Position numbers and translations under genes: made by a program. 64,000 nucleotides of DNA from assembly GCA_035524955.1 (NCBI GenBank), contig DATLFG010000041.1:11964-75963 (forward strand). The letters run 5' to 3'. Origin of the DNA: CAMLFJ01 sp035524955 (GTDB lineage Bacteria; Methylomirabilota; Methylomirabilia; Rokubacteriales; CSP1-6). Below are positions 1-8,705 of this stretch, piece after piece. The notes beneath the pieces are model-generated. The model had not been told where the DNA came from, ran no database searches, and was given only the letters and a program-made list of their open reading frames with translations. How positions within the stretch are numbered: position 1 is the first letter of the stretch; every line of letters begins with the position of its first letter.

Positions 1-512
1 CACTTGCCTTCCATGACGGGCAGCGCCGCCGCCGGCCCGATGTCGCCCAGCCCCAGCACCGCGGAGCCGTCGGTGACGACCGCCACCGTGTGCTGCTTGA
101 TCGTGAGGTTGTAGACCTTCTCCGGATCGGCGTGGATGGCCATGCACACGCGGGCGACTCCGGGCGTGTAGGCCATCGACAGATCGTCGCGGGTCTTCAC
201 CGCCACCCGCCCGTTGACCTCGATCTTGCCCCCGAGGTGCATCAGGAACGTGCGGTCGGAGACGTTGACCACCGTGACCTCCGGATCCTGCCGCAGGCGC
301 TCCACGATGGCCTGCCCGTGGGCCTCGTCCGAGGCCTTGAAGGTGATGTCCCGGGTCATCTCCTTCTGACTCGCCTCCACCACGTCCACCGCTCCGATGT
401 CGCCACCGGCCTCGCCGATGGCGGACGTGATCCGGCCGAGCATGCCCGGCTTGTTGGCGAAACGGATGCGGACGGTCAGGCTATTGCTGGCGACGGGCGT
501 GTTGCGGCTCAT
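1..512 (-). CDS. NAD(P)-dependent malic enzyme with N-terminal ACT domain (partial)
   Basis: The visible 170 residues begin MSRNTPVASNSLTVRIRF and run off the left edge of the window. Residues 10 to 90 look like an ACT regulatory domain (NKPGMLGRITSAIGEAGGDI), followed by the malic enzyme N-terminal signature around AVKTRDDLSMAYTPGVARVC and TDGSAVLGLGDIGP. Malic enzymes oxidatively decarboxylate malate to pyruvate with NAD(P). ACT-bearing members are known and the domain suggests small-molecule control. The ATG at 512 is preceded by AAGGAGG at good spacing, so the start is well supported. The NAD-binding half lies outside the window, so cofactor preference cannot be judged. Confidence 0.9.
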   Translation of the reverse strand, partial: MSRNTPVASNSLTVRIRFANKPGMLGRITSAIGEAGGDIGAVDVVEASQKEMTRDITFKASDEAHGQAIVERLRQDPEVTVVNVSDRTFLMHLGGKIEVNGRVAVKTRDDLSMAYTPGVARVCMAIHADPEKVYNLTIKQHTVAVVTDGSAVLGLGDIGPAAALPVMEGK

Positions 513-602
513 GGTGGCCTCCTTGCCGGGTTGTCACGGGGGAGGCCAAGAATAGTCGAGTCGCGGCGTCGACGCAAGCCGACGCCGGCCCAGGTGGGAT
601 CG

Positions 603-1487
603 TCAGGCCTTGAGGAACGCCTGCACGGCCCGCGCGGTGGCGTCGGGCTGCTCGAGATGCGGCGCGTGCCCGGCGCCCGGCACCACCTCGAGCCGGGTAT
701 CCTTGATCCGGCCCGCGAACTCCTGGGCGTACACCCGCGGGACGAGGCGGTCGTGCTCGCCCCAGAGCAGCAGGGTCGGCGCGGTGATGCGGTGGATGCG
801 CTTCCTGAGACCCTTGTCCGGGATCGGCCAGATGAACTTGCCGGTCGCCCCCATGGCCCACGTGAGGCGCGTCCGCGCGAGGGCGCCCGCCTCCGCCTCG
901 GTGGGCACCATGAACATCGCCTTGGCGGCGGGGCCGTCCGGCCGGTGGAAGACGTACGCCGGCATCTCCGCCGGCCCCTGCAGCATCCAGTTGATCACCG
1001 GCGCGTCGTCCCGCCAGAGGCCGATCGGATCCATGAGGGCCAGCCGCTTCACCCGCGCCGGCTGGAGCGCCGCGACCTCGCACGCCATCATGGCCCCGAA
1101 GGAGTGGCCGGCGAGCATGACGTCGCGCAGCGCGAGCTGCTCGAGCAGCTCGTCGTAGCAGAGCACCAGGTCCCACAGGGAGTCCACGTGCCGGATCGCG
1201 TCCGGCTCGCCCGGCGTCGTGCCCGGGTGCTCGGGCGCGTAGACCGTGAACGGCCGCGCGAGCGCATCGAGGAACGGGCCCCACGTGAGCCCCCACGGAC
1301 CGTGGAAGAAGACCACCGCGGGCCCGCTGCCCTGGACGTGGACGCGAATGGGTACACGGCCATTCCAGACCGTGACGGTCCGGGGCCCGGACCCCTCACC
1401 ACCCACCCCCTCACCACCCACCCCCTCACCACCCACCCCCTCACCCTGCCCTCTCCCCCGAGGGGAGAGGATGTCGGGGGCGGTCAC
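603..1487 (-). CDS. Alpha/beta hydrolase
   Basis: A 294-residue alpha/beta-fold hydrolase. The oxyanion-hole segment is FFHGPWG (about residues 60 to 66). The nucleophile elbow is GHSFGA with Ser129, the acid is Asp246 in LWGEHDRLVP, and the base is His274 in GAGHAPHLEQP, so the triad is complete. The substrate is unknown. The start is doubtful: the first 35 residues are low complexity (GEGVG repeats) and are encoded by a tandem repeat that belongs to a dispersed intergenic element. An in-frame GTG at 1406 gives a more normal length of 267 residues and may be the real start. It lies downstream of the LLM oxidoreductase on the same strand. Confidence 0.85.
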   Translation of the reverse strand: MTAPDILSPRGRGQGEGVGGEGVGGEGVGGEGSGPRTVTVWNGRVPIRVHVQGSGPAVVFFHGPWGLTWGPFLDALARPFTVYAPEHPGTTPGEPDAIRHVDSLWDLVLCYDELLEQLALRDVMLAGHSFGAMMACEVAALQPARVKRLALMDPIGLWRDDAPVINWMLQGPAEMPAYVFHRPDGPAAKAMFMVPTEAEAGALARTRLTWAMGATGKFIWPIPDKGLRKRIHRITAPTLLLWGEHDRLVPRVYAQEFAGRIKDTRLEVVPGAGHAPHLEQPDATARAVQAFLKA

Positions 1488-1551
1488 TGCTCTCTCCCTG
1501 GCGAGTAGAGGGTGTTAGGAGCGGTCACTGCCCTCTCCAGGGGGGAGAGGG
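1392..1551. repeat. Compound repeat: 15-bp tandem array plus two REP-like hairpins
   Basis: About three copies of a 15-bp unit (CCCCTCACCACCCAC) lie at 1392-1440. They are followed by a CCTCTCCCC/GGGGAGAGG hairpin (1450-1470) and a second hairpin CCCTCTCC/GGAGAGGG (1531-1551). The segment GCGGTCACTGC recurs after each hairpin arm, so the two halves look duplicated. The same core occurs near 8706 and 34366, so this is a dispersed element. It could act as a terminator for flanking minus-strand genes, but no T-run is present. Confidence 0.75.
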
Positions 1552-1563
1552 GGTCCGGCGGGG

Positions 1564-2802
1564 TCATCGGGTCGCGCCGGCGGGCTGGCGGCTGCCGCGC
1601 AGGCTCTTCGGCCACCAGTGGTTCTCCCAGCCCTTGTCGTCCCAGATCGCGCGCAGCGAGGGCAACACCTCGCGCGCGAAGAGATCGATGTTCTTGAGCG
1701 TCAGCTCGTGCGGCATCGAGCCGATCTGCACCAGCACCATCAGGTTGCCCACGTGGAGGCGCTTGATGACCTCCTCGGTCAGGCGCTCCCGGACGGTGGC
1801 TGGGCTGCCCGCGATGACGTAGCCCTTGTCCACGAAGTCCTTGTAGCGGAGCGTCTTGGGATCCTCGGCCCGGCGCACCGGGTTGCGGTTGGCCGCGAGC
1901 AGGCTCGGGTAGTCCTGGTTGCCCGGCGGCGCGAACCACTGCGGCGGCACGTGCAGGCACTTGTGATAGAAGTACTCGACGTGCCCGGCGTAATCGGCCT
2001 CCGCCTGCGCGTCGGTCTCGGATACCGCCACGAGCTGCAGGAAGCCCGCCCGGTAGGGATTCCGCTCGAGCCCTTTCTTGTCCACCACGTCCCAGTAGCC
2101 GTCCATCATGGTGGTGGCGGCGCGGGCGCCCGCGTAGGAGAGGAAGCAATAGCAGACGTTGTGCTCGGTGGCGAAGTCGAAGGTGCTGATGCTGCCCGAG
2201 CCGGGCACCCACACCGGCGGGTGCGGCTCCTGCACCGGCCGCGGCCAGAGGTTCACCTGGCCGAGCTGGAAGTACTTCCCGTTCCACGCGAAGATCTCCT
2301 TCGCCTGCCACGCCTTCAGCACGAGCTCGAAGGCCTCGCGGTACCGCTCGCGGTGCTCCATCGGGGTGATGCCGTAGGCCAGGTTGACGTCCATCGGGCT
2401 GCCGAGCGGCAGGCCCGCGACGAGACGGCCCCCGCTGATGCAGTCGAGCATGGCGTACTCCTCGGCCACCCGGACCGGCGGCGAGGTCGTCGGCAGGGTC
2501 ATGCCCATCTGCACGATGGCCACATCGAGGCCGTTGGTCTGCTTGGCCAGCACGCTGCCCATCAGGTTGGGGCTCGGCATGAACCCGTAGGCGTTCTGAT
2601 GGTGCTCGTTGGTGCACACGCCGTCGAACCCCGCCCGGGCCGCGTGGAGCAGCTCATCGAGCGTCCAGTTGTAGTACTGGCCCACGCGCCGGGCGTCGGC
2701 CAGCTCCCACCAGGGCGGGGTGACCCAGACGCTCTCGTAGCGGCGTTCGAAGTCCGGGGGCAGCTCGCGGTGGGGCATCAGGTGGAACGCGCTGACTTTC
2801 AT
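1564..2802 (-). CDS. LLM-class flavin-dependent oxidoreductase
   Basis: A 412-residue luciferase-like (bacterial luciferase/F420-reductase superfamily) protein beginning MKVSAFHLMPHRELPPDF. Typical segments are FDGVCTNEHHQNAYGFMPSPN near residue 60, a conserved glycine-rich strand (VWVPGSGSISTFDFA) and a C-terminal GSPATVRERLTE block. Such enzymes are monooxygenases or dehydrogenases using FMN or F420. Which cofactor is used here cannot be read from the sequence. Upstream AAGGGAG near the ATG supports the start. The hydrolase at 603 follows on the same strand after a repeat element, so joint transcription is possible but not certain. Confidence 0.88.
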   Translation of the reverse strand: MKVSAFHLMPHRELPPDFERRYESVWVTPPWWELADARRVGQYYNWTLDELLHAARAGFDGVCTNEHHQNAYGFMPSPNLMGSVLAKQTNGLDVAIVQMGMTLPTTSPPVRVAEEYAMLDCISGGRLVAGLPLGSPMDVNLAYGITPMEHRERYREAFELVLKAWQAKEIFAWNGKYFQLGQVNLWPRPVQEPHPPVWVPGSGSISTFDFATEHNVCYCFLSYAGARAATTMMDGYWDVVDKKGLERNPYRAGFLQLVAVSETDAQAEADYAGHVEYFYHKCLHVPPQWFAPPGNQDYPSLLAANRNPVRRAEDPKTLRYKDFVDKGYVIAGSPATVRERLTEEVIKRLHVGNLMVLVQIGSMPHELTLKNIDLFAREVLPSLRAIWDDKGWENHWWPKSLRGSRQPAGATR

Positions 2803-2868
2803 GGCCGATCGATCTCCCTTCCAACTCGGATGCGGGCAGCATAAGCGAGCCGGCCGGCCGGCTCAAGT

Positions 2869-5277
2869 TTGCGGAGGATGCGGCCCGGCTCGGCTAGACT
2901 CATCCCCAGAAGCGTGGAAACCCCGGGTGCGCCGCCCACATTGCCCGAAGTCGTGTCCGCGGTGGTGACCGCGTGGCGGAATCTGGCCGCCTATCCCCCA
3001 GGCCACCCCGCCCGGTCCTCGGCGCTCGCCACCGCCCATGCCCGCGTGCGCGCGTACCTGGCCGTCGCGAGCCCCCTGATGCTCGGGATCGGGCGAGACG
3101 GACTCGTCAGCGCCGGCAAGAAGATCCAGACTCCCCAGGTACGGGCCTTCGCGCGCGCTCTCTATCGGCGCAACGGCGGCCTGCTGCGGATCGAAGAGGA
3201 CGTGGAGCTTGCCGAGCTCGAGCGTTTCCTGGCCATCCTGGGCGACACCGGGCCCGCCCGCGACCAGCCGATTACCGGCGACGAGCTGCCGGCCGCCGGC
3301 ATCACGCGCATCTCGGTCTCGGCCATCGACTACAGCGCGCTGGTGACGACCACGGACCTGACGCCGACCGGGGCGGAGGAGGGCTCGCTCTGGGACGGGC
3401 TCCTGGAGTCGCTGCTGGCCGCGGAGCCGATAGGGACCGGGGCCGACGTCTCGGGCCCGCGCGAGCGCACCTCGGCCGACACCATCGCCTCCCTGTTCCG
3501 CGGCGGGCCCGGCACGGGTGGACCCGGCGCCGGCGGACCGGGGGGCGGGGGCCCGGGCGGTGGAGGAACCGGGGGCCCGGGCGGTGGGGGCGCCGGCGGT
3601 CGAGGCTGGGGCGGGGGCGGGAGTGGACGGGGAAGCGGCCGGGGCGGCGGCGGGTTCGACTCGGCAGGCGCGGCGGCGGGGCCGGGCGGCCGCCTCGGCA
3701 TGGCCGCCGCGTACACCCTCGCCGGCCTGATAGGCACCCGCCTGGAGAGCGCCGACAGCGACGAGCGGGAGAAGCTCGCGCCGCAGATCATCCAGCTCCT
3801 CCGGGCGCTCCCCGGCGAGGTCCGCGAGCCGGTGCTGGCCGCCGCGCTCCGGACGCTCACCCGCGAGGACACCGCGAGCGCGCACCTGGCCAGCCTGGCC
3901 GCGGCTCTCCCGGCCGCCGACGTGCTCCGGGGTCTGCGCCGGCTCGCGCGCGAGCAGGGCCAGCTCTCGAGCCACGCGCTCCAGATGGCCCAGGCGCTGG
4001 CCGAGGCGCACGAGACGATGGGGCCGGCGCCGGCGCTGCCCGAGCCGCCCGCGGACTTCGCGGAGATGGCCGCGCTGTTCCGCGAGGAGGACGTGGACCG
4101 TTACAACCCCGAGGACCATCGCGCGCTGCTGGCCCAGAAGCCCACGGTGGACCTGGACGCGATCGCGGTCGACCTGACCGCCGATCCCGACGCCTTCGGG
4201 CCCGACACCGAGAGCGACGATGCCATCGAGCGACGTGTCGTCACGACGCTGCTCGACATGACCGCGGGCTCGCCCGACGTCGTACAGCCGCTCGTCCTCG
4301 GCCGCCTGCGGGAGATCTTCGTCCGCTCGCTCCAGCTGAGCCGCTTCGCCCAGGCCGTCGGCATCATTCGCGCCGTGCGCGAGCTGGCCGCGGACCCGAG
4401 CCTGGCGGCGCGGCGCGAGGCGCTCGACGAGTTCCTGGTCAATCTCGCCGACGCCCCCTCCCTGGCCGCCCTCGTGGCCGCGAGCCGGCAGCCGGGCGGG
4501 CCCCCCTTCGTCCAGGTGCAGACCCTGGTCCTGGCGCTGGGCGCCTCGGCGGCCCGCGGGCTCCTCGAGGCGCTGGCCGCCGAGGAGGATCGGGGGCGCC
4601 GCCTGCGGCTGATCGAGCTCGCGGCCTCGCTGGGCCCCGCCATCGTGCCGGAGACGCGGCGCCTGCTCGCGGATCCGCGCTGGTACGTGGTGCGGAACAT
4701 GGTGCTGCTCCTCCGGCGGGTGCAGGACCGCTCGGCCATGAGCGAGATCCTGCGCTGCGCCGATCACGCGGACCTCCGGGTGCGGCTCGAGGCCATCCGC
4801 GCGCTATTCACCTTCGACTCCAAGGTGCCGCGCGAGCTGCTCGCGCGGACCATCAACCACCCCGACCCGAGGCTGGCGGAGGCGGCCGTGCTGCTCAGCG
4901 GCCAGCACGGCATCACCCAGGCCACCGACCTGCTGGTGGAGATCCTGCGCCGATGGGACCTCTTCGGGCGGAAGCGCTCGATGCGGCTCAAGGCGCTCCG
5001 GGCCCTGGCCGACCTGGGCGACCCGGCCGTGCTGCCGCGGCTCGGCCGCTTCTTCTGCGAGTGGCCGTTCCCGCTGGTGGCGATCGAGGAGCGCCGGTCC
5101 GCCTACCGGTACCTGAGCGCCTACGACTCCGGCGCCCGCGGCCCTTGGGTGGCACGGGGCAAGAGGTCCCGGGATCCCGTGATCCGCGACATCTGCCGTG
5201 GGCTCGCGAAGGCGGACCCCTGCACCCCGGCCGAGAGCGCCCCGGCCGGTGGCGCGCCGGGAAGCGACCCGGAATGA
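2869..5277 (+). CDS. HEAT-repeat protein with glycine-rich linker, partner of HD-GYP protein
   Basis: An 802-residue protein without a signal peptide. Residues 20 to 125 form an alpha/beta module resembling the N-terminus of the next gene product. Residues about 205 to 270 are an extreme glycine/proline linker (GGPG and GGGG runs). The C-terminal half (about 530 to 780) contains HEAT-type helical repeats such as DPRWYVVRNMVLLLRRV and HADLRVRLEAIRALF. HEAT repeats usually form protein-docking surfaces. The gene overlaps the HD-GYP gene by ATGA, so the products are probably made together and may interact. The start could be TTG 2869 or ATG 2878. The exact function is not recognised. Confidence 0.8.
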   Translation: MRRMRPGSARLIPRSVETPGAPPTLPEVVSAVVTAWRNLAAYPPGHPARSSALATAHARVRAYLAVASPLMLGIGRDGLVSAGKKIQTPQVRAFARALYRRNGGLLRIEEDVELAELERFLAILGDTGPARDQPITGDELPAAGITRISVSAIDYSALVTTTDLTPTGAEEGSLWDGLLESLLAAEPIGTGADVSGPRERTSADTIASLFRGGPGTGGPGAGGPGGGGPGGGGTGGPGGGGAGGRGWGGGGSGRGSGRGGGGFDSAGAAAGPGGRLGMAAAYTLAGLIGTRLESADSDEREKLAPQIIQLLRALPGEVREPVLAAALRTLTREDTASAHLASLAAALPAADVLRGLRRLAREQGQLSSHALQMAQALAEAHETMGPAPALPEPPADFAEMAALFREEDVDRYNPEDHRALLAQKPTVDLDAIAVDLTADPDAFGPDTESDDAIERRVVTTLLDMTAGSPDVVQPLVLGRLREIFVRSLQLSRFAQAVGIIRAVRELAADPSLAARREALDEFLVNLADAPSLAALVAASRQPGGPPFVQVQTLVLALGASAARGLLEALAAEEDRGRRLRLIELAASLGPAIVPETRRLLADPRWYVVRNMVLLLRRVQDRSAMSEILRCADHADLRVRLEAIRALFTFDSKVPRELLARTINHPDPRLAEAAVLLSGQHGITQATDLLVEILRRWDLFGRKRSMRLKALRALADLGDPAVLPRLGRFFCEWPFPLVAIEERRSAYRYLSAYDSGARGPWVARGKRSRDPVIRDICRGLAKADPCTPAESAPAGGAPGSDPE

Positions 5278-6476
5278 GCGAGCCGACGATTCCGGGTGCG
5301 CTCTCCGCGGTGGACCGGCTGGTGGTCAGCCTCGTCGCCGGGATCAACATGCGCGCGCTCTACGCCTCCGAGCACCCGGCGCTCGCCAGCCACGTGGACC
5401 GCATCATGGAAGCGGTGACCGCGGCCTGCCAGGAGCGGCAGCAGGATTCGCTCACGTTCCTGGTGGTCGGGCAGGATCTGGTGGTGGAGACGCAGCCCCT
5501 GCGGACGGGGAGCCTCTATCACCAGCAGTTCATCCGGGCGCTCACCCGCCGCGGGGTCGAACGGCTGACGGTGGCGCGCGGCCTCGAGGCCGAGGAATGC
5601 GTGCGCTTCCTGACCCCGATGGCGCTCGGCGGCGTGCCGGTGTCCACCCGGTACATCACGGTGGGCCGGGTCGAGCTACAGGCCGCCGGGCTCGAGGAGG
5701 GCCCCGGCCCCGGGACCGGCGCGGGCGGAGGACCGGGCGCGGGGCCGGGGGGCGACTCCGCGATCGAGGCGCTGACCGCGCAGAGCGTGGACGGCGCGCG
5801 CGATGCCTTCACCGAGTTCCGCACCGACCGGCGCGGCGGCCTCGTGCGCCTCGAGCAGGTGGTGTGGAGCCTCATGGACGCGCTCCAGCGGGCCACGCGC
5901 GAGATCCTGCCCCTGGCCCCGCTCAAGACGCACGACGACTACACCTTCGTACACTCGGTGAACGTCTCGCTCCTCACCCTGGCCCAGGCGCGCTCGTTCG
6001 GCATCGAGGGGGCCCGGCTGCACGCCATCGGGCTCGCCGCCTTCTTGCACGACATCGGCAAGCTCAAGATCCCGCTCGAGGTGCTCAACAAGCCAGGCAA
6101 GCTCGAGGGCGACGAGTGGCGGATCATGATGGGCCACGCCCAGGAGGGCGCCACCCACCTCTGCGGCGTCGAGGGCAGCCATCCCCTCACCATCCTGGTC
6201 GCCTACGAGCACCACATGCGCTATGACGGCCAGCCGAACTATCCGCTGCCGCGCATCGGCCGCCGGCCCACCCTGGCGAGCCAGATGACCGCCATCTCCG
6301 ACGTCTACGACGCGATCTGTACCACGCGCCCGTACGCGAAGGCCCGCTCGCGCGGGTTCGCGGTGAGCGTGCTCACCGGGCGCGTGGGCACCTTCCACAG
6401 CCCCGCGCTGGTGGCAAACTTCGTCCGCATGGTCGGCGTCGAACCCACCCGCCCCCCGGCGGAGACGGCCGGGTAG
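5274..6476 (+). CDS. HD-GYP domain protein (putative c-di-GMP phosphodiesterase)
   Basis: The 400-residue product starts MSEPTIPGALSAVDRLV at an ATG overlapping the previous stop (ATGA). Residues 1 to 140 form a module also seen at the N-terminus of the HEAT protein. Residues 142 to 160 are a short Gly/Pro linker. Residues 205 to 390 form the HD-GYP domain, with HD at 259-260 in LHDIGKLKIP and EHHMRYDGQPNYP at 312-324, where NYP replaces the usual GYP. HD-GYP enzymes hydrolyse cyclic di-GMP. The metal-binding histidines visible here look intact, so activity is plausible. No membrane segment is seen, so it is probably cytoplasmic. Confidence 0.88.
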   Translation: MSEPTIPGALSAVDRLVVSLVAGINMRALYASEHPALASHVDRIMEAVTAACQERQQDSLTFLVVGQDLVVETQPLRTGSLYHQQFIRALTRRGVERLTVARGLEAEECVRFLTPMALGGVPVSTRYITVGRVELQAAGLEEGPGPGTGAGGGPGAGPGGDSAIEALTAQSVDGARDAFTEFRTDRRGGLVRLEQVVWSLMDALQRATREILPLAPLKTHDDYTFVHSVNVSLLTLAQARSFGIEGARLHAIGLAAFLHDIGKLKIPLEVLNKPGKLEGDEWRIMMGHAQEGATHLCGVEGSHPLTILVAYEHHMRYDGQPNYPLPRIGRRPTLASQMTAISDVYDAICTTRPYAKARSRGFAVSVLTGRVGTFHSPALVANFVRMVGVEPTRPPAETAG

Positions 6477-6486
6477 GAGAGCCCTC

Positions 6487-7092
6487 GTGGCGGGGACCGG
6501 TCGGCACTTCTCGATGATCCGCAGCTTTCACCTGGCGGATCTCTTCACCATCGCCAACGGCTTCTGCGGCGTGGCCGCCCTGTTCCAGGCCATGGGCTTC
6601 CTCGCCGGAGGCGAGCGCTGGCGCGTCGACGTGGCGGCCGGGCTCATCGTCCTGGCCCTGCTCTTCGATGTGCTCGACGGGCGCATCGCGCGCTGGCGGC
6701 ACCGCGCGTCGCCGATGGGGCGCGAGCTCGACTCCCTGGCCGACGTGATCTCGTTCGGGGTGGCCCCGGCCGGGATCGCGTACGCTGCGGGGCTGCGGAG
6801 CGCGGTCGACCAGATCATCCTCATGTATTTCGTCGGCTGCGGCGTGAGCCGGCTCGCCCGCTACAACGTCACCGCGGAGGCCCTCGCGACCGAGACCGGC
6901 AAGGTGCGCTACTTCGAGGGTACGCCGATCCCGACCAGCGTCGTCCCGCTCGGGCTGCTGCTGCTGGCCTTCCACCGCGAGACCCTGTATCCGGTCACGA
7001 TCGGCGGGCTCGAGCTGCATCTGGTCGGCCTGCTCTTCCTGCTGTCGGGCAGCCTGATGATCAGCAAGACCCTCAAGGTCCCGAAGCCGTAG
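6487..7092 (+). CDS. pssA: CDP-diacylglycerol--serine O-phosphatidyltransferase
   Basis: A 201-residue integral membrane protein that makes phosphatidylserine from CDP-diacylglycerol and serine, the committed step toward phosphatidylethanolamine. The CDP-alcohol phosphatidyltransferase signature is complete: D64-G65, A68-R69, G78, D82 and D86 in DGRIARWRHRASPMGRELD. Several hydrophobic segments flank it, including LIVLALLFDVL and the C-terminal LHLVGLLFLLSGSLMI. The GTG start at 6487 has GGAG at suitable spacing. It follows the HD-GYP stop by 10 bp, so it is in the same operon. No phosphatidylserine decarboxylase gene is visible nearby. Confidence 0.9.
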   Translation: MAGTGRHFSMIRSFHLADLFTIANGFCGVAALFQAMGFLAGGERWRVDVAAGLIVLALLFDVLDGRIARWRHRASPMGRELDSLADVISFGVAPAGIAYAAGLRSAVDQIILMYFVGCGVSRLARYNVTAEALATETGKVRYFEGTPIPTSVVPLGLLLLAFHRETLYPVTIGGLELHLVGLLFLLSGSLMISKTLKVPKP

Positions 7093-7096
7093 GGCC

Positions 7097-7828
7097 ATGA
7101 CCGGGCGCCGGCGAATCGGGGTGCTGGTCCCGCCGGGGAACCCGACGGTGGAGCCCGAGCTCTACCGGATGGCGCCGCCCGGCGTCAGCCTGCACTTCGC
7201 CCGGCTGCCGGCGCCCCCATCGGACGGCTCGCCCGGTCGCGCGGCCTCCATGGAAGAGCGCACGCGCGCCTATCACGAGGGCCTCGACGGGCCGGCGCGG
7301 GCGCTCGGCCTCGTGCGCCCCGCGATCGTGGTGCTGGCCCACACCGCCACGAGCTACATGCTCGGCTGGGGGCGCGAGCAGCCGCTGGTCGACCGCGTCA
7401 CCTCACTCTGCCGCGCGCCCGCCCTGCTCGCCGCGCACGCGGTGCGGGCCGCGCTCCGCCATCTGGGCGTGACGCGCCTCGCGCTCGGCACGCCGTATCC
7501 GGAATCGATCAGCCGGCAGGGTCGCGCGTACTGGGAGGCGGCGGGCTTCCAGATCGTCGGCCATCACCGCCTCGCGGGAGTGGCCAGCATCTACGATGAG
7601 CCCGAGGAGCGCGCGGCCGAGCTCGCGCGCCGGGCCGACGCGCCCGAGGCGCAGGCGGTGCTGATCAGCGGGACGGGGCTGCCGACCGTGTCGGCGCTCG
7701 AGGGCCTCGAGCGCGAGCTGGGCAAGCCCGTGATCAGCAGCAACCAGGCGTGTCTGTGGCGGGCGCTCCGTCTGGTCGGCGTGGGCGATCCGGTGGCGGG
7801 ATTCGGGCGGCTGCTCCGGGAGGGCTGA
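7097..7828 (+). CDS. Asp/Glu racemase-superfamily protein (maleate isomerase/arylmalonate decarboxylase-like)
   Basis: A 243-residue protein with the N-terminal signature IGVLVPPGNPTVEPELYRM, typical of maleate isomerase and arylmalonate decarboxylase relatives. The regions that normally carry the two catalytic cysteines read HTATSYMLGWG (near residue 81) and ISGTGLPTVSALEGLE (near residue 194). Neither contains Cys at the expected place. The chemistry is therefore uncertain, and racemase or isomerase activity by the usual two-Cys mechanism is unlikely. It begins 4 bp after pssA and ends exactly next to a convergent gene. Confidence 0.8.
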   Translation: MTGRRRIGVLVPPGNPTVEPELYRMAPPGVSLHFARLPAPPSDGSPGRAASMEERTRAYHEGLDGPARALGLVRPAIVVLAHTATSYMLGWGREQPLVDRVTSLCRAPALLAAHAVRAALRHLGVTRLALGTPYPESISRQGRAYWEAAGFQIVGHHRLAGVASIYDEPEERAAELARRADAPEAQAVLISGTGLPTVSALEGLERELGKPVISSNQACLWRALRLVGVGDPVAGFGRLLREG

Positions 7829-8698
7829 TCAGCGACGCAGGCGCCTCAGCACGCCGACCACGCCCTGCTCGCCGCCTCGCTGCGCGGTCAGGACCTGCAC
7901 GCCGGCGGCCAGCGCGGGCCCGAGGTCGGGATCCTGCGGGTCGAGCGGGCCGTCGTGGAGCGCGTCGAGCCCCTCGGCGGTCAGCGGGATGCCGTGGGCA
8001 CGCGCGTAGATGAGGATGGCGAGCCGCGCGGTCTCGTTGTCGCGCGCGATGATCCGCCGGACCGTCTCCGCCACCGCACTCGCCGCCGCGTTGCCGTACA
8101 GCCAGCGCAGCGTATTGGTCAACGGGCTTCGCGGCCGGTCGAGGTGGCCGTCCAGGAGATCGGCCGCGAGCTGACCGATGTGGCCGAGCGCGTCGGCCCC
8201 GTCCCGCACCAGCGCCTCGCCGAGCTCGTCGAGCCGGCCGGGCGTCCTCGGAATATCGCGGACCAGCGCCCCGGGGAGCTGCTGCGTGAGCCGGACCACC
8301 GCGCTGGTGGTGCCGGCCGCGTCGCTGAAGAACTCGCCGCTCCGGAGCAGATCGAGGACCTTCGCGGCTTCCTCCGGCGTGACGGGCAGCCCGGGGCGGG
8401 CGATGTCGCCGCCCACCTGGAGCGCGCGGATCAGGACATCCTCGCTCCCCGCCTCCGCCGGCGGCTTGCGGAACACGAAGAGCTGCTGCAGCGCGTGACG
8501 GAGCCGCTCGCCGTCGGCCCCGCCCACCTGCGCGGCCACCTGATCGAGCAGGTCGGTCAGGGGCGCCGGAGCCGGCGCCTGCCCGGCGCCGAGCACCGCG
8601 AGCGCGGCGGGGAAGTCCAGCCCCCGGAGCTGGTCGACCAGCCGCTCACCCTGGATCCGGTCGACCGCGGCGTTCCAGAGACCGTCGAATCCCTTCAT
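7829..8698 (-). CDS. Conserved hypothetical protein, mostly helical
   Basis: A 289-residue protein starting MKGFDGLWNAAVDRIQGERL. It has no signal peptide or transmembrane segment and appears rich in amphipathic helices with many Leu, Ala and Arg residues (for example LTDLLDQVAAQVGGADGERL). I do not recognise the family. The open frame extends upstream to 8863, but the extra residues are low complexity and come from a repeat remnant, so the ATG at 8698 is preferred. It is convergent with the Asp/Glu-racemase-like gene with no gap, and lies downstream of the DUF427 gene on the same strand. Confidence 0.65.
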   Translation of the reverse strand: MKGFDGLWNAAVDRIQGERLVDQLRGLDFPAALAVLGAGQAPAPAPLTDLLDQVAAQVGGADGERLRHALQQLFVFRKPPAEAGSEDVLIRALQVGGDIARPGLPVTPEEAAKVLDLLRSGEFFSDAAGTTSAVVRLTQQLPGALVRDIPRTPGRLDELGEALVRDGADALGHIGQLAADLLDGHLDRPRSPLTNTLRWLYGNAAASAVAETVRRIIARDNETARLAILIYARAHGIPLTAEGLDALHDGPLDPQDPDLGPALAAGVQVLTAQRGGEQGVVGVLRRLRR

Positions 8699-8705
8699 CG
8701 CGCCA

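Noticed and set aside
7699..8013. A short plus-strand frame running on from the Asp/Glu-racemase-like gene
   Set aside because: The real stop is clear at 7828 and the next gene is on the other strand with a good N-terminus.
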